NCBI GenBank assembly: GCA_964567045.1 | Contig: CAZMLE010000045.1 | Location: 1 to 34,289 of the forward strand | Direction of reading: 5' to 3' | Length of the DNA stretch: 34,289 nt | Origin: JAFNGF01 sp964567045 | Lineage (GTDB): Bacteria; Planctomycetota; Phycisphaerae; Sedimentisphaerales; Anaerobacaceae | Shown here: piece after piece, positions 6,239-14,130 of the stretch | How positions within the stretch are numbered: the stretch's first letter is position 1 | Layout: each line of letters starts with the position of its first letter | Translations under genes and position numbers: made by a program | The notes under the pieces: model-generated | The model's input: only the letters and a program-made list of their open reading frames with translations | What the model was told of the DNA's origin: nothing | Databases searched by the model: none

Positions 6239-8782
6239 ATGGCAGCAGAGTACTCTGTTGAAGTTTGTAGAAAACTTGAGGATGTGATTCGCGCCATGTG
6301 TTTGCACCGGCCGATGCGAATCGCACGTTACGAGGCTGGCCAGGAGCTGGTTTACGATGTGACAGAAGTTGGCAGAATCGGCAAGGGTCAGGTCCGGGTG
6401 CTGGTTGAGAAATTTGCGGGCGGGGGTTTTGCGGGCCAGGTTTACAAGGTAAGACTGATAGACCTCGCGCCCCGTGACCCGTCGCCCGGGCGACGGGCGA
6501 CGAGCGACGGGCGACGAGCGACGAGCGTAAACGGGCTTGAGCCAGGCCAGGTCTATGCCATGAAGATATTTATCCCCCCTTCTAACCTTGCTCGGCTCTT
6601 TCGCAATATTCTATACTTTGTCGGTTTCCAGGGCCCATTCGCGCTTCAGGTCAATCCCGCAGCGCTGAGAGCAAGCACCCTCTGGCAGAAATTCATCCGG
6701 CGCGGGGCAAAAATTCGGTTGGGTAGTGAAAATACGACGGCGGATATTTATGCAACCTTTGTAGATAGCGCATTGCGTAGCTGCGGTGAGCTAAGCCAAT
6801 GGATCGACGGACGGACGTGGCGGCTGGAGGTCGACGACCGGCTGGATTTGCTTTCGCGGTGGCGCCGAGGCAAGGCAGTTGACCAGCGACAGCTTGGTTC
6901 GCCCGAATACAGAGCTAAGCGAGAGTTTATGCGCAAATTCGTTGACCTTATACACGATATGGGCTGGCATGAGTTTGCCAGGCAGTATGAATGGTCGACC
7001 GCCAAGAGTCAGCCTAACTGCTTGAAACGCAGCGATACAGAGGACAATCCATCGGCAGGCCTGGCGGCGGTTGATTTCAGGGCGGGGCTTGTACTGTTGC
7101 CGTTTTTGCCCATGAGCCCAGGTGATTTTAAGCTGATAGCAGGAGGCATCATGCGCGGCAGCCTGGTGCAGTTTGACCGGGGCGACCTTGACAAGTTAGA
7201 GGCCTTCGTGCAGGCCCACAGCGGCCAATTCGCAGACATGCGAGAGATGCTGGATGAGCTAAAGGCAGCCGAACGGATATACCGGAACTCGCTCCCGGAT
7301 GTTACACACAATCACATCCGGCTGCTTTACAGCGGACAACTCTGGTCGACGATACTCGACAGCGCAGTGGCTGGCTGGAAGGTGAGAAATCTGGTCGACG
7401 AAAATTGGCAGCAGAGGCTGCGAGCCAACAGAATTCTGACCCTGGCGTTTTTCCTGATTGGGTTGATACCGTTTTTGGGCAAACTCATTCGGCGGATTTG
7501 GGCCCGGCCTGACTGGCGCAAACATTACGCTCAGATGTTGACCAGTTGGGGTTATTTGCGGCGGGCCATAAGGGCAAGGATGGCCGAAAAGGCGATTGTT
7601 TGGCATAGGGCCGGACGGGTTGACGCCGAGCGCGCGCTCAAAGTTGCAGGTGCACTTTGGAGATTCCTGTGTCATCTGCCGCTGTCGGTGCTGCCTGCCG
7701 GACTGCATCGTTTTCTCACCGACTTTAAGTTCGCAAAAGAACGCCTGGCCCGTATTCTTGTTCGGCCCGTTCGGCTGTATTTTGACGCACAACTTAGGGA
7801 GCAGTGGCTCCGTGAAATGGTCAAAGAAGGGCAGAAAAGGCATATGCTCAAGGAGGAAGATGCGCAGGTCATCCTCTCGCAGCTTAAAGAGCCTTTTATA
7901 CAAAAATATCTCGTAAGCTTGGTGGTGCATCTTATGACGCTGCCGGTGTCAGAAATTGTGTGGGTAATCGTGGCATTGGCTTACGTGAAAATGCACCCGG
8001 GATTAACCTTCAGGGAGGCTTACTTGGCGGCTGGTGCAATTTTGCTTGCCTTTCAGTTCACCCCGGTATCACCAGGCTCGCTGATTCGAGGATTTTACGT
8101 GTGGTATCTGGTGATAAGAGATCGCAACTTCAGAGATTACAATATCGCCGCCTTTTTGAGTTTCTTCAAACTCGTTGGTTATCTAGCATTTCCTATACAA
8201 ATGGCGTATCGTTATCCTGCCTTAGCAAGATTTATGGGTGCTCACTGGGCGACCGAAGCTGTGCACGTAGTCCCGGTGTTTGGGGAAGGCGGTGCACTGC
8301 TGGAGCACGGAGTATTCTATCTATTTTATAATTGGCCGCTGACGATACGCCGACGAATGCGAAAACGAGCAGAATTTCGGGCATCAATGAAACCACGGTA
8401 CTGGCACGTGGGTCTCTGGGCTATGGCCGCCGCATCCATACTGGGGTTTACCGACCTTGCCTATCTTGCCAATCTTAAAAACCTGCCCAGCTTGAAGGAT
8501 ATTTGGTGGCTTATAGTTGTGTTGCCTGTTGCTATGGGTGCAGCAGTAACTCTGGGCTGCGGCGGCGCGGCACTGAGTAGACGCATTGTCGCGGCAGCGG
8601 TCTGCGGCGTTTTAGCAGTGTTGCTCTATTCAGTGATTTCGTGGATACTGAGCCACAGCACAACGATTGTCGGTGGCAACATTCTGATAAGCGCTGCGTG
8701 GCGCATATTTATCTTCGCGGTTTTGGGGACGATCGGAGCAATAGCTACGGAGCTGAAACTTCCTGAGCCAGGTTCACAGTGA
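6239..8782 (+). CDS. Large membrane protein with a divergent protein-kinase-like N-terminal domain
   Basis: No known name can be given. The N-terminal 300 residues hold kinase-like landmarks in order: a glycine-rich loop GGGFAGQVYK (61-70), a VAIK-like lysine in VYAMKIF (K109), a KSQPNCLKR segment resembling a catalytic loop (256-264), and VDFRAG (278-283) resembling DFG. The HRD-type histidine-aspartate is not obvious, so it may be an atypical kinase, a UbiB-like protein or a pseudokinase. From about residue 398 there are several hydrophobic membrane spans; the last third (about 565-840) is strongly membrane-like. Residues about 79-98 are encoded by an RR-AT-S-type repeat insertion lying between the glycine loop and the lysine. 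ATG at 6239 has no clear ribosome-binding site. Confidence 0.7.
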   Translation: MAAEYSVEVCRKLEDVIRAMCLHRPMRIARYEAGQELVYDVTEVGRIGKGQVRVLVEKFAGGGFAGQVYKVRLIDLAPRDPSPGRRATSDGRRATSVNGLEPGQVYAMKIFIPPSNLARLFRNILYFVGFQGPFALQVNPAALRASTLWQKFIRRGAKIRLGSENTTADIYATFVDSALRSCGELSQWIDGRTWRLEVDDRLDLLSRWRRGKAVDQRQLGSPEYRAKREFMRKFVDLIHDMGWHEFARQYEWSTAKSQPNCLKRSDTEDNPSAGLAAVDFRAGLVLLPFLPMSPGDFKLIAGGIMRGSLVQFDRGDLDKLEAFVQAHSGQFADMREMLDELKAAERIYRNSLPDVTHNHIRLLYSGQLWSTILDSAVAGWKVRNLVDENWQQRLRANRILTLAFFLIGLIPFLGKLIRRIWARPDWRKHYAQMLTSWGYLRRAIRARMAEKAIVWHRAGRVDAERALKVAGALWRFLCHLPLSVLPAGLHRFLTDFKFAKERLARILVRPVRLYFDAQLREQWLREMVKEGQKRHMLKEEDAQVILSQLKEPFIQKYLVSLVVHLMTLPVSEIVWVIVALAYVKMHPGLTFREAYLAAGAILLAFQFTPVSPGSLIRGFYVWYLVIRDRNFRDYNIAAFLSFFKLVGYLAFPIQMAYRYPALARFMGAHWATEAVHVVPVFGEGGALLEHGVFYLFYNWPLTIRRRMRKRAEFRASMKPRYWHVGLWAMAAASILGFTDLAYLANLKNLPSLKDIWWLIVVLPVAMGAAVTLGCGGAALSRRIVAAAVCGVLAVLLYSVISWILSHSTTIVGGNILISAAWRIFIFAVLGTIGAIATELKLPEPGSQ
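6471..6530. repeat. In-frame dispersed repeat inside the kinase-like gene
   Basis: Three to four iterations of GGGCGACGAGCGAC-like words occupy about 60 bp within the coding sequence. They encode a low-complexity Arg/Ser/Thr stretch at residues 79-98. The same word family occurs at the end of phoH (about 16010-16059), before the gene at 10567 and at the ruvC/ruvA junction. Confidence 0.7.
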
Positions 8783-9005
8783 CTGTGCCTATTCGCGCAG
8801 CGGCACAAATGCCGGCAGCAGGGACTGGCAACCGGCAGCGGGTCGAAAACCGTGTCTTTGCCTATAAATATTCCGCCGAGGGTGTTTTTTGTGTTGGTTT
8901 ATTTCTTGAAATTAGCTCCCGCTTATGTAACAATTGCCACCGTCCGGGACGTTTTTGAGGGAACGGTTTTGTGAACGGTCTTGATATGGAAAAGGGGAGG
9001 CAAAA
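8783..9005 (+). other. Intergenic leader of the radical SAM gene
   Basis: This 223-bp gap contains GGCA/CCGGCAGC repeats in its first third, an A/T-rich middle with a weak TTGAAA box (8906-8911), and a strong ribosome-binding site GGGGAGG at 8994-9000, 5 nt before the ATG. I see no RNA gene or clear terminator. Confidence 0.4.
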
Positions 9006-10478
9006 ATGAGAACGGAAGTCATATCCTCCACGCTTATCAAGATGGTGAACCACAAGCAGCTTAGGAAGCTGCTGGCCAGAAAAGTGGACGAGTATATCTA
9101 TAAGAACATGGTCAGCGATGCTTCTGAAGATTTACGACAGGTCCAGATGAGAAGATACCAGTACTTGTCGGCTATGCTGCGATGTGTAAATAGAAGTATG
9201 GACAAAGGTTACGTTTCGCCTGAAATTATAAAGAAGATCATCAATGTATTCGTTCAAAATAACCTCGTTGGCGAGGACCAAGATTACAGCCAGGCAGTGG
9301 AAAACTTCAAATACAAGTATGGTGAATACCCACCCACCTTTATCGTCCTGTCTCCTACCCAAAGATGTAATCTAAAGTGTGCGGGCTGCTATGCATCGTC
9401 GGCAGCCGATACATCTGCGACCCTTCCTTACTCGTATGCGGATAGGATAGTAGGCGAAGTACATGATGACTGGGGGGTCAGGTTCATTACTATCAGCGGC
9501 GGCGAACCTTTCTTGTATAGAAGTGAAGGTAAAACGCTTCTGGATATCTGCCGCAAATACGACGATATGTTCTTCCACGCATACACCAACGGCACAGTCA
9601 TTAACGAAGAAATTGCCCAGGAGATCGCAAGCTGCGCAAACGCCACGCCGGCAGTCTCGGTCGAAGGTTTTGAGCAAGAAACCGACCAAAGAAGAGGCCG
9701 CGGCACATTTAAGAAAATCCTCGAAGCCCTCGAGCGCCTCAGGCAAGTTGGTGTGCCTTTCGGCATTTCCGTAACAGCAACCAGCAAAAATGTGGATTTG
9801 CTGCTGACCGATGAATTCTACGACTACTATTTCCAAGAGCAGGGCGCCTGCTATATGTGGCAATTCCAGTTGATGCCCATAGGAAGAGGTAAAGACGAAG
9901 TCGAGCTAATGGTCGTTCCCGAAAAGCGAGTTGAACTCTACAGAAAGTGGGAAAAGCTGCTGACCGAAAAGAAGTACTGTCTGGCTGATTTCTGGAATAG
10001 TGGTGTTCTTGCCAGAGGTTGCATCGCGTACGGCAGAAGCGGAGGATACATCTACATTGACTGGCATGGCAACGTGACACCCTGCGCATTTATTCCCTAT
10101 TATGTCGATAACATCTACGATTTATACAACAACGGCAAAACCCTCACAGATGCGCTGTTTTCCGACTTCATGAAAAACGGCCGTAAATGGCAGAGAGAAT
10201 ACGGGCTTGATAATTGGAAGAGGCCAGATAACTGGTTGATGCCCTGCTCTATAAGAGACCATTATGAGATCTTCAGAAAATCAGTCCTGCCGGAGAATGT
10301 AAAGCCTGAGAACGAAAAGGCTAAAGAAGCCTTGGAATCTCCTGAATATTTCGGGATGCTTAAGAATTACGACAAGGAGCTTCAAAGGCTAACTGAAAAA
10401 ATCTGGGAGACTGAGTATCTCGATAAGGAGCCGGTCGCAGGTGAGTGCAAATATCAAAAATCGAATATCAAGGTGTAA
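9006..10478 (+). CDS. Radical SAM protein with SPASM-like C-terminal region
   Basis: Radical SAM enzymes use a [4Fe-4S] cluster and S-adenosylmethionine to start radical chemistry. The cluster motif CxxxCxxC is clear in CNLKCAGCY (C121, C125, C128), and the SAM-binding GGEP follows at 165-168. A C-terminal cysteine-containing stretch (RGCIAYGRSGGYIYI, then NVTPCAFIPYY) resembles the SPASM/Twitch auxiliary-cluster region of peptide- or protein-modifying enzymes and heme-pathway relatives. About 110 residues precede the core, longer than the minimal fold. The strong Shine-Dalgarno site supports ATG at 9006. No precursor peptide gene is adjacent, so the substrate is unknown. C-terminal codons 485-490 (KSNIKV) may derive from a repeat. 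Confidence 0.88.
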   Translation: MRTEVISSTLIKMVNHKQLRKLLARKVDEYIYKNMVSDASEDLRQVQMRRYQYLSAMLRCVNRSMDKGYVSPEIIKKIINVFVQNNLVGEDQDYSQAVENFKYKYGEYPPTFIVLSPTQRCNLKCAGCYASSAADTSATLPYSYADRIVGEVHDDWGVRFITISGGEPFLYRSEGKTLLDICRKYDDMFFHAYTNGTVINEEIAQEIASCANATPAVSVEGFEQETDQRRGRGTFKKILEALERLRQVGVPFGISVTATSKNVDLLLTDEFYDYYFQEQGACYMWQFQLMPIGRGKDEVELMVVPEKRVELYRKWEKLLTEKKYCLADFWNSGVLARGCIAYGRSGGYIYIDWHGNVTPCAFIPYYVDNIYDLYNNGKTLTDALFSDFMKNGRKWQREYGLDNWKRPDNWLMPCSIRDHYEIFRKSVLPENVKPENEKAKEALESPEYFGMLKNYDKELQRLTEKIWETEYLDKEPVAGECKYQKSNIKV

Positions 10479-10566
10479 ATCCGCTGGCTCGTGACCCAGG
10501 CCCCGTAACGCGAATTACGGGCGACAGGTGGCGGGCGACAAGATTTTTTCCGAGGGCTTTCCTACT
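10479..10566. repeat. Dispersed repeat with hairpin between two genes
   Basis: The sequence contains CTCGTGACCC, GGGCGACAGGTGGCGGGCGAC words of the 6471-6530 family, and a 7-bp hairpin CCCGTAA-CGCGAA-TTACGGG near 10502-10522. A GTG at 10528 opens a frame through this repeat, but that is probably not the real start of the next gene. Confidence 0.5.
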
Positions 10567-11328
10567 ATGATGCCAAATAGTTACCGTTCGCTTTGTGATG
10601 ATTTCTATCTGGACATGTACATCAATACGCAACTGGACTTACCCACTCAGCGTGACACCATTCTGGCCTTTTTCGAACGGATACAAAGGCAGTTTCCTTC
10701 TATGGGCCGGTTCTACCGGCGTGAGAAGAACGAGTACTGCCTCGAAGAGGATCGCGACCTCGGTCAATACCGCTGGATCAGCATCGAGGTAGATCGCATT
10801 GGCTCGGGTGTTGTCAACCCGCCGAACTTTGAAGAGGCGTACTCCCAAGACCGACTGGTAATCGAACTTGTTCCCTATATGCTTGGAGTAAGTCATCTTG
10901 ATATCAATTCGCTGGATGTGACTTTCGCCATGGATTTTGACTATGCGGGCAGTCACGATGAGGTTATCGCCGAAGCACTATTCGGCTCAACCGCCTTTAG
11001 CTGCCTTCTGGATCTGCCGTCTGCCCGGCCCATAGGTTTTTCTCCTACAGTAGTAGTGGCACTATCTGATGATGAGTGCACCCAGGCCCGGATCAGTGTA
11101 GAGTCAAAAACGAGCGTCTATGAGCCTGGTGAGAGAGGGCGAGGCTCCGATGACGCCATAAGTCTGTCTCTTGCCATACGTCAGTACCCGCGACCTGATG
11201 AGAAATTCGACGCCCTGAAATCCTTCGAGTATCAATGTCGTCTGGCACAGGAGCTAATGGCCGAAAAGATCGTTCCCAACTTTGTCCAGCCTTTAACTGA
11301 GACAATCGCCCAAAAAAGGTTAACGTAG
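10567..11328 (+). CDS. Conserved-looking soluble protein of unknown function
   Basis: I do not recognise this protein (253 residues from ATG at 10567). It has no signal peptide or membrane span and has the mixed composition of a cytoplasmic alpha/beta protein. The middle contains LDVTFAMDFDYAGSHDEVIAEAL and a run of acidic residues. The start at 10567 (or ATG at 10570) is preferred over GTG at 10528 because the upstream codons fall in a dispersed repeat and GAGGG lies about 10 nt before the ATG. It is followed 20 bp later by a small membrane protein and then purA, suggesting one transcript with the radical SAM gene. It could be an accessory factor of that enzyme, but nothing proves it. Confidence 0.65.
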   Translation: MMPNSYRSLCDDFYLDMYINTQLDLPTQRDTILAFFERIQRQFPSMGRFYRREKNEYCLEEDRDLGQYRWISIEVDRIGSGVVNPPNFEEAYSQDRLVIELVPYMLGVSHLDINSLDVTFAMDFDYAGSHDEVIAEALFGSTAFSCLLDLPSARPIGFSPTVVVALSDDECTQARISVESKTSVYEPGERGRGSDDAISLSLAIRQYPRPDEKFDALKSFEYQCRLAQELMAEKIVPNFVQPLTETIAQKRLT

Positions 11329-11348
11329 ATGTTGGCAGGGATGGTTAT

Positions 11349-11828
11349 ATGGCTATCGAGGCGCCGCTAAGTAAGCACAAGAAAATGAATTACAAAATCT
11401 ACATTGCTGTCTGTATTCTTGCTGCAGTTGTTTTCGCCTATGACGGCTACCTGAGCAAATACAAATGGTCATACCGTCGCAGCTTCTTCGAAGAACACGT
11501 AAAGGAAGGGAAGCTTGATGATACGATGAAATGGAATCGAAGACTTCCTTTCGTTTTCGGGGCTGCCGGTATTGCTTTTGCCGCGTGGCTCGGGTTCATT
11601 AAGGATAAGAGACTTTTAGCCGATGAACATGACCTTATAATCAGCGCCAAAGAAAAGATCCCCTATGATGCCATCCAGAAAATTGATAAGACCTACTTTG
11701 ATTCTAAAGGTTTCTTTATTATCACCCACAAAGATCAGAACGGCAGGGAAGTCAGCCGCAAGTTGAGCGATAGAAACTATGATAACTTGACAGCTATTCT
11801 GGACCATCTGGTGGCAAAAATTAGTTGA
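11349..11828 (+). CDS. Small membrane protein of unknown function
   Basis: This 159-residue protein has two hydrophobic segments, one at about 16-34 (IYIAVCILAAVVFAYDGYL) and one at about 68-84 (FVFGAAGIAFAAWLGFI), separated by a basic/acidic loop. The C-terminal 70 residues form a soluble domain with an IPYDAIQKIDK and FFIITHKDQNG pattern reminiscent of PH-like (bPH) membrane domains; that resemblance is only impressionistic. ATG at 11349 follows GCAGGGA at a good distance. It ends just before purA and is probably co-transcribed with it. Confidence 0.65.
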   Translation: MAIEAPLSKHKKMNYKIYIAVCILAAVVFAYDGYLSKYKWSYRRSFFEEHVKEGKLDDTMKWNRRLPFVFGAAGIAFAAWLGFIKDKRLLADEHDLIISAKEKIPYDAIQKIDKTYFDSKGFFIITHKDQNGREVSRKLSDRNYDNLTAILDHLVAKIS

Positions 11829-11854
11829 AAATCATCAAAGAAGAAGCGAGCGCA

Positions 11855-13129
11855 ATGAATACCTGCGTTGTCGGATTACAGTGGGGTGACGAGGGCAAAG
11901 GCAAGGTTGTGGACATTCTTGCCGAGCACAGCGATATCGTCGTGCGGTATAACGGTGGTTCCAACGCTGGCCATACCGTCGTGGTAGGTGACAACAGGTT
12001 CGCTTTGCACCTTTTGCCGAGCGGTTCGGTTCGGCCAAATGTCAACTGCGTAATCGCCAACGCGGTGGTTGTTGACCCGGAAGTCCTGATAGCGGAGATA
12101 GAAGCTCTTGCGCAAAGAAATATCACGCTGAATGGGCGTCTGTTTATCAGTGAAAATGCCCATGTCGTGCTGGACTACCACAAAACCGAGGACCGATTGC
12201 GTGAAGAATCGCTGGGCAAAAATAAGCTCGGCACTACTATTCGCGGCATCGGGCCCTGTTACGCAGACAAGGTCGGCAGAAGCCATGCGGTGCGCATGGG
12301 CGATTTTCGCTATCTGGAACAGCTCAAAACCCGACTCCAGGCCATTGTCAAATATAAGAACAAGGTCTTTGCCGCTCTGTATAGAAATGAGCCGATGAGC
12401 GCCGACGATATCTTCCAAAAGTGCAAACTGTATGCCGGCAAGCTCACGCCGTTCATAACCGATACAACCGAATTTCTACACAAAGCAATTGCCCAGAGCC
12501 AATCGATCCTGTTTGAGGGTGCCCAAGGCTCACTGCTGGATTTGGATCACGGCACTTTTCCCTACGTAACCAGCTCAAACTCAAGTGCACTCGGTATGCC
12601 GTCTGGTTGTGGCGTGCCCGCCAAAGTGGTTGATAAATATATCGGTGTGGTCAAGGCCTATACGACCAGGGTCGGAGCCGGGCCGTTTCCAACGGAACAG
12701 GACAATGAAGTCGGCCAATATATTCGTGACAGAGGACACGAATACGGCACCACGACTGGCCGACCCCGCCGATGCGGCTGGTTCGACGCCGTAGCAGCAT
12801 CATATTCCGCAAAGATTGGAGGCATCGATTCAGTAGCATTGATGCACCTGGACACACTGGCCGGCCTAAAAGAAATAAAGATTTGCCGGGCGTACAAAAT
12901 CAATGGCCAAGAAAGGACTTTCTTTCCAGCCAATGTTGCCAGACTTTCACAGGCTCAGCCCATTTACGAAACTGTGCCCGGCTGGGACGAGGATATAACC
13001 AGCATAAAGGACTTTCACGATCTGCCGACCAATGCCCAGGAATTTATTGCCCGAATCCAAGAGCAGCTTGCCACGCCGATCACGATTATCGGTATAGGGC
13101 CGGCACGACACCAAACAATATTCAGATAG
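11855..13129 (+). CDS. purA: Adenylosuccinate synthetase
   Basis: This enzyme joins IMP and aspartate using GTP to form adenylosuccinate, the first committed step to AMP. The GTP-binding and catalytic signature QWGDEGKGK lies right at the N-terminus. NAGHTVVV holds the catalytic His, VKAYTTRVGAGPFPTE and TTTGRPRRCGWFD are textbook family blocks, and the total is 424 residues. I chose ATG at 11855 because codon 3 onward matches the usual PurA N-terminus and GAAGAAG lies upstream. A TTG at 11825 would add ten atypical residues and overlap the previous gene. Confidence 0.96.
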   Translation: MNTCVVGLQWGDEGKGKVVDILAEHSDIVVRYNGGSNAGHTVVVGDNRFALHLLPSGSVRPNVNCVIANAVVVDPEVLIAEIEALAQRNITLNGRLFISENAHVVLDYHKTEDRLREESLGKNKLGTTIRGIGPCYADKVGRSHAVRMGDFRYLEQLKTRLQAIVKYKNKVFAALYRNEPMSADDIFQKCKLYAGKLTPFITDTTEFLHKAIAQSQSILFEGAQGSLLDLDHGTFPYVTSSNSSALGMPSGCGVPAKVVDKYIGVVKAYTTRVGAGPFPTEQDNEVGQYIRDRGHEYGTTTGRPRRCGWFDAVAASYSAKIGGIDSVALMHLDTLAGLKEIKICRAYKINGQERTFFPANVARLSQAQPIYETVPGWDEDITSIKDFHDLPTNAQEFIARIQEQLATPITIIGIGPARHQTIFR

Positions 13130-13205
13130 GAGCCAGGAGGCAGAATTAAGAATATGGAATTCTGAATTCTTACTCCTGAATTTAGGTTCAAGGTTTTCAG
13201 TCTCA
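13130..13205. repeat. Short intergenic repeat after purA
   Basis: A cluster of GGAATTCTGAATTC-type words forms a weak palindrome (AAGAAT paired with ATTCTT, around 13148-13171). It is a low-complexity spacer between purA and uppS; no ribosome-binding site stands out before the uppS ATG. Confidence 0.4.
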
Positions 13206-13961
13206 ATGAACGGCTTCACAGAAAAACAAAAAAAGACGGCCGAACGCCTCGGAATATCGCTCGGCCAAATCCCGCGTCACATCGCCATAATCATGGACGG
13301 CAATGGGCGGTGGGCGCAGCGAAATGCTCTGCCGCGGGTCGAGGGACACCGGCAGGGGGCCAAAACTGCGGAAGAAATAGCTCGATGCTGTGCCGAGTTT
13401 GGCCTCCAGTCTTTGACTTTGTATTCCTTCAGCATGGAGAATTGGAAAAGACCTAAGGCTGAGGTCGACGCGTTAATGCACCTATATAGCCGATACCTTA
13501 TCCAGATTCGTCCCAACTTGATGACCAGCGACGTAAAGCTGATTCACCTCGGGCGGTTAGCTGGGCTGCCAGATGCAGTGAAAACCGAGCTGGTAGAAAC
13601 GGTGCAAGTGACGGCTAATAATACAGGTATGGTACTCGCTCTGGCACTGAATTACGGCGGCAGGGCTGAAATCGTTGACGCAACACGCAAGATCGCACAG
13701 GAACACAAACTGGGACACCTGCACCTAAAAGACATCGATGAAGGCTGTATAAGCCAACACCTGTATACGGCCGGTCTTTGTGATCCGGATCTTCTGATAC
13801 GCACCGCGAATGAGATGCGGGTCAGCAACTTTCTGCTCTGGCAGATTTCATACAGCGAGTTCTACGTCACCAAGACCCTTTGGCCCGACTTCAATAAGGG
13901 CTGCCTGGAAAAGGCAATTTTTGCCTACGCAAAACGAGACCGACGTTTCGGCGGCATTTGA
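13206..13961 (+). CDS. uppS: Isoprenyl transferase (undecaprenyl diphosphate synthase)
   Basis: UppS condenses isopentenyl diphosphate onto farnesyl diphosphate in cis to make the lipid carrier for peptidoglycan and other envelope polymers. HIAIIMDGNGRWA carries the catalytic D31 and P-loop-like region. GHRQGAKT, the YSFSMENWKRP block and the C-terminal RVSNFLLWQISYSEFYVT and LWPDF blocks are all present. The usual RTSGExRLSNF motif is altered to RTANEMRVSNF, an unusual but conservative change. Length 251 is standard. It precedes cdsA, the common bacterial order, here separated by a repeat-filled gap of 169 bp. Confidence 0.95.
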   Translation: MNGFTEKQKKTAERLGISLGQIPRHIAIIMDGNGRWAQRNALPRVEGHRQGAKTAEEIARCCAEFGLQSLTLYSFSMENWKRPKAEVDALMHLYSRYLIQIRPNLMTSDVKLIHLGRLAGLPDAVKTELVETVQVTANNTGMVLALALNYGGRAEIVDATRKIAQEHKLGHLHLKDIDEGCISQHLYTAGLCDPDLLIRTANEMRVSNFLLWQISYSEFYVTKTLWPDFNKGCLEKAIFAYAKRDRRFGGI

Positions 13962-14130
13962 GTTGAATAGTGAATTAGTTGATTAGTGAACAGGATGGGC
14001 ATCAGGAAATCAGGAAACCAGGATGCAGAATATCAGCAGATCAGGGTATCAGAAAGTGCTCTGCGGGGCTGATATCCTGATAACCTGATGCTCACACCCT
14101 GATAACCTGGTACCCTGATAACCCGAACTA
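13962..14130. repeat. Repeat-rich spacer between uppS and cdsA
   Basis: The left half carries ATCAGG-type words (atcaggaaatcagg, ccagg, gatcagggtatcag). The right half carries their complements in the unit CCTGATAACC, seen about four times between 14074 and 14127. Together they form a long imperfect inverted repeat centred near 14060. No coding potential is seen. Confidence 0.6.

Noticed and set aside
7259..7930. A 223-codon minus-strand open frame
   Set aside because: It lies wholly inside the kinase-like membrane gene, has odd composition (many Pro, Gln, Cys, His) and no recognisable motif.
8783..9005. tRNA or small RNA gene in the gap before the radical SAM gene
   Set aside because: No cloverleaf, T-loop consensus or terminator could be found by eye.
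10528..10566. GTG start adding 13 residues to the unknown protein at 10567
   Set aside because: The extra codons lie in a dispersed repeat; ATG at 10567 with GAGGG upstream is more plausible.
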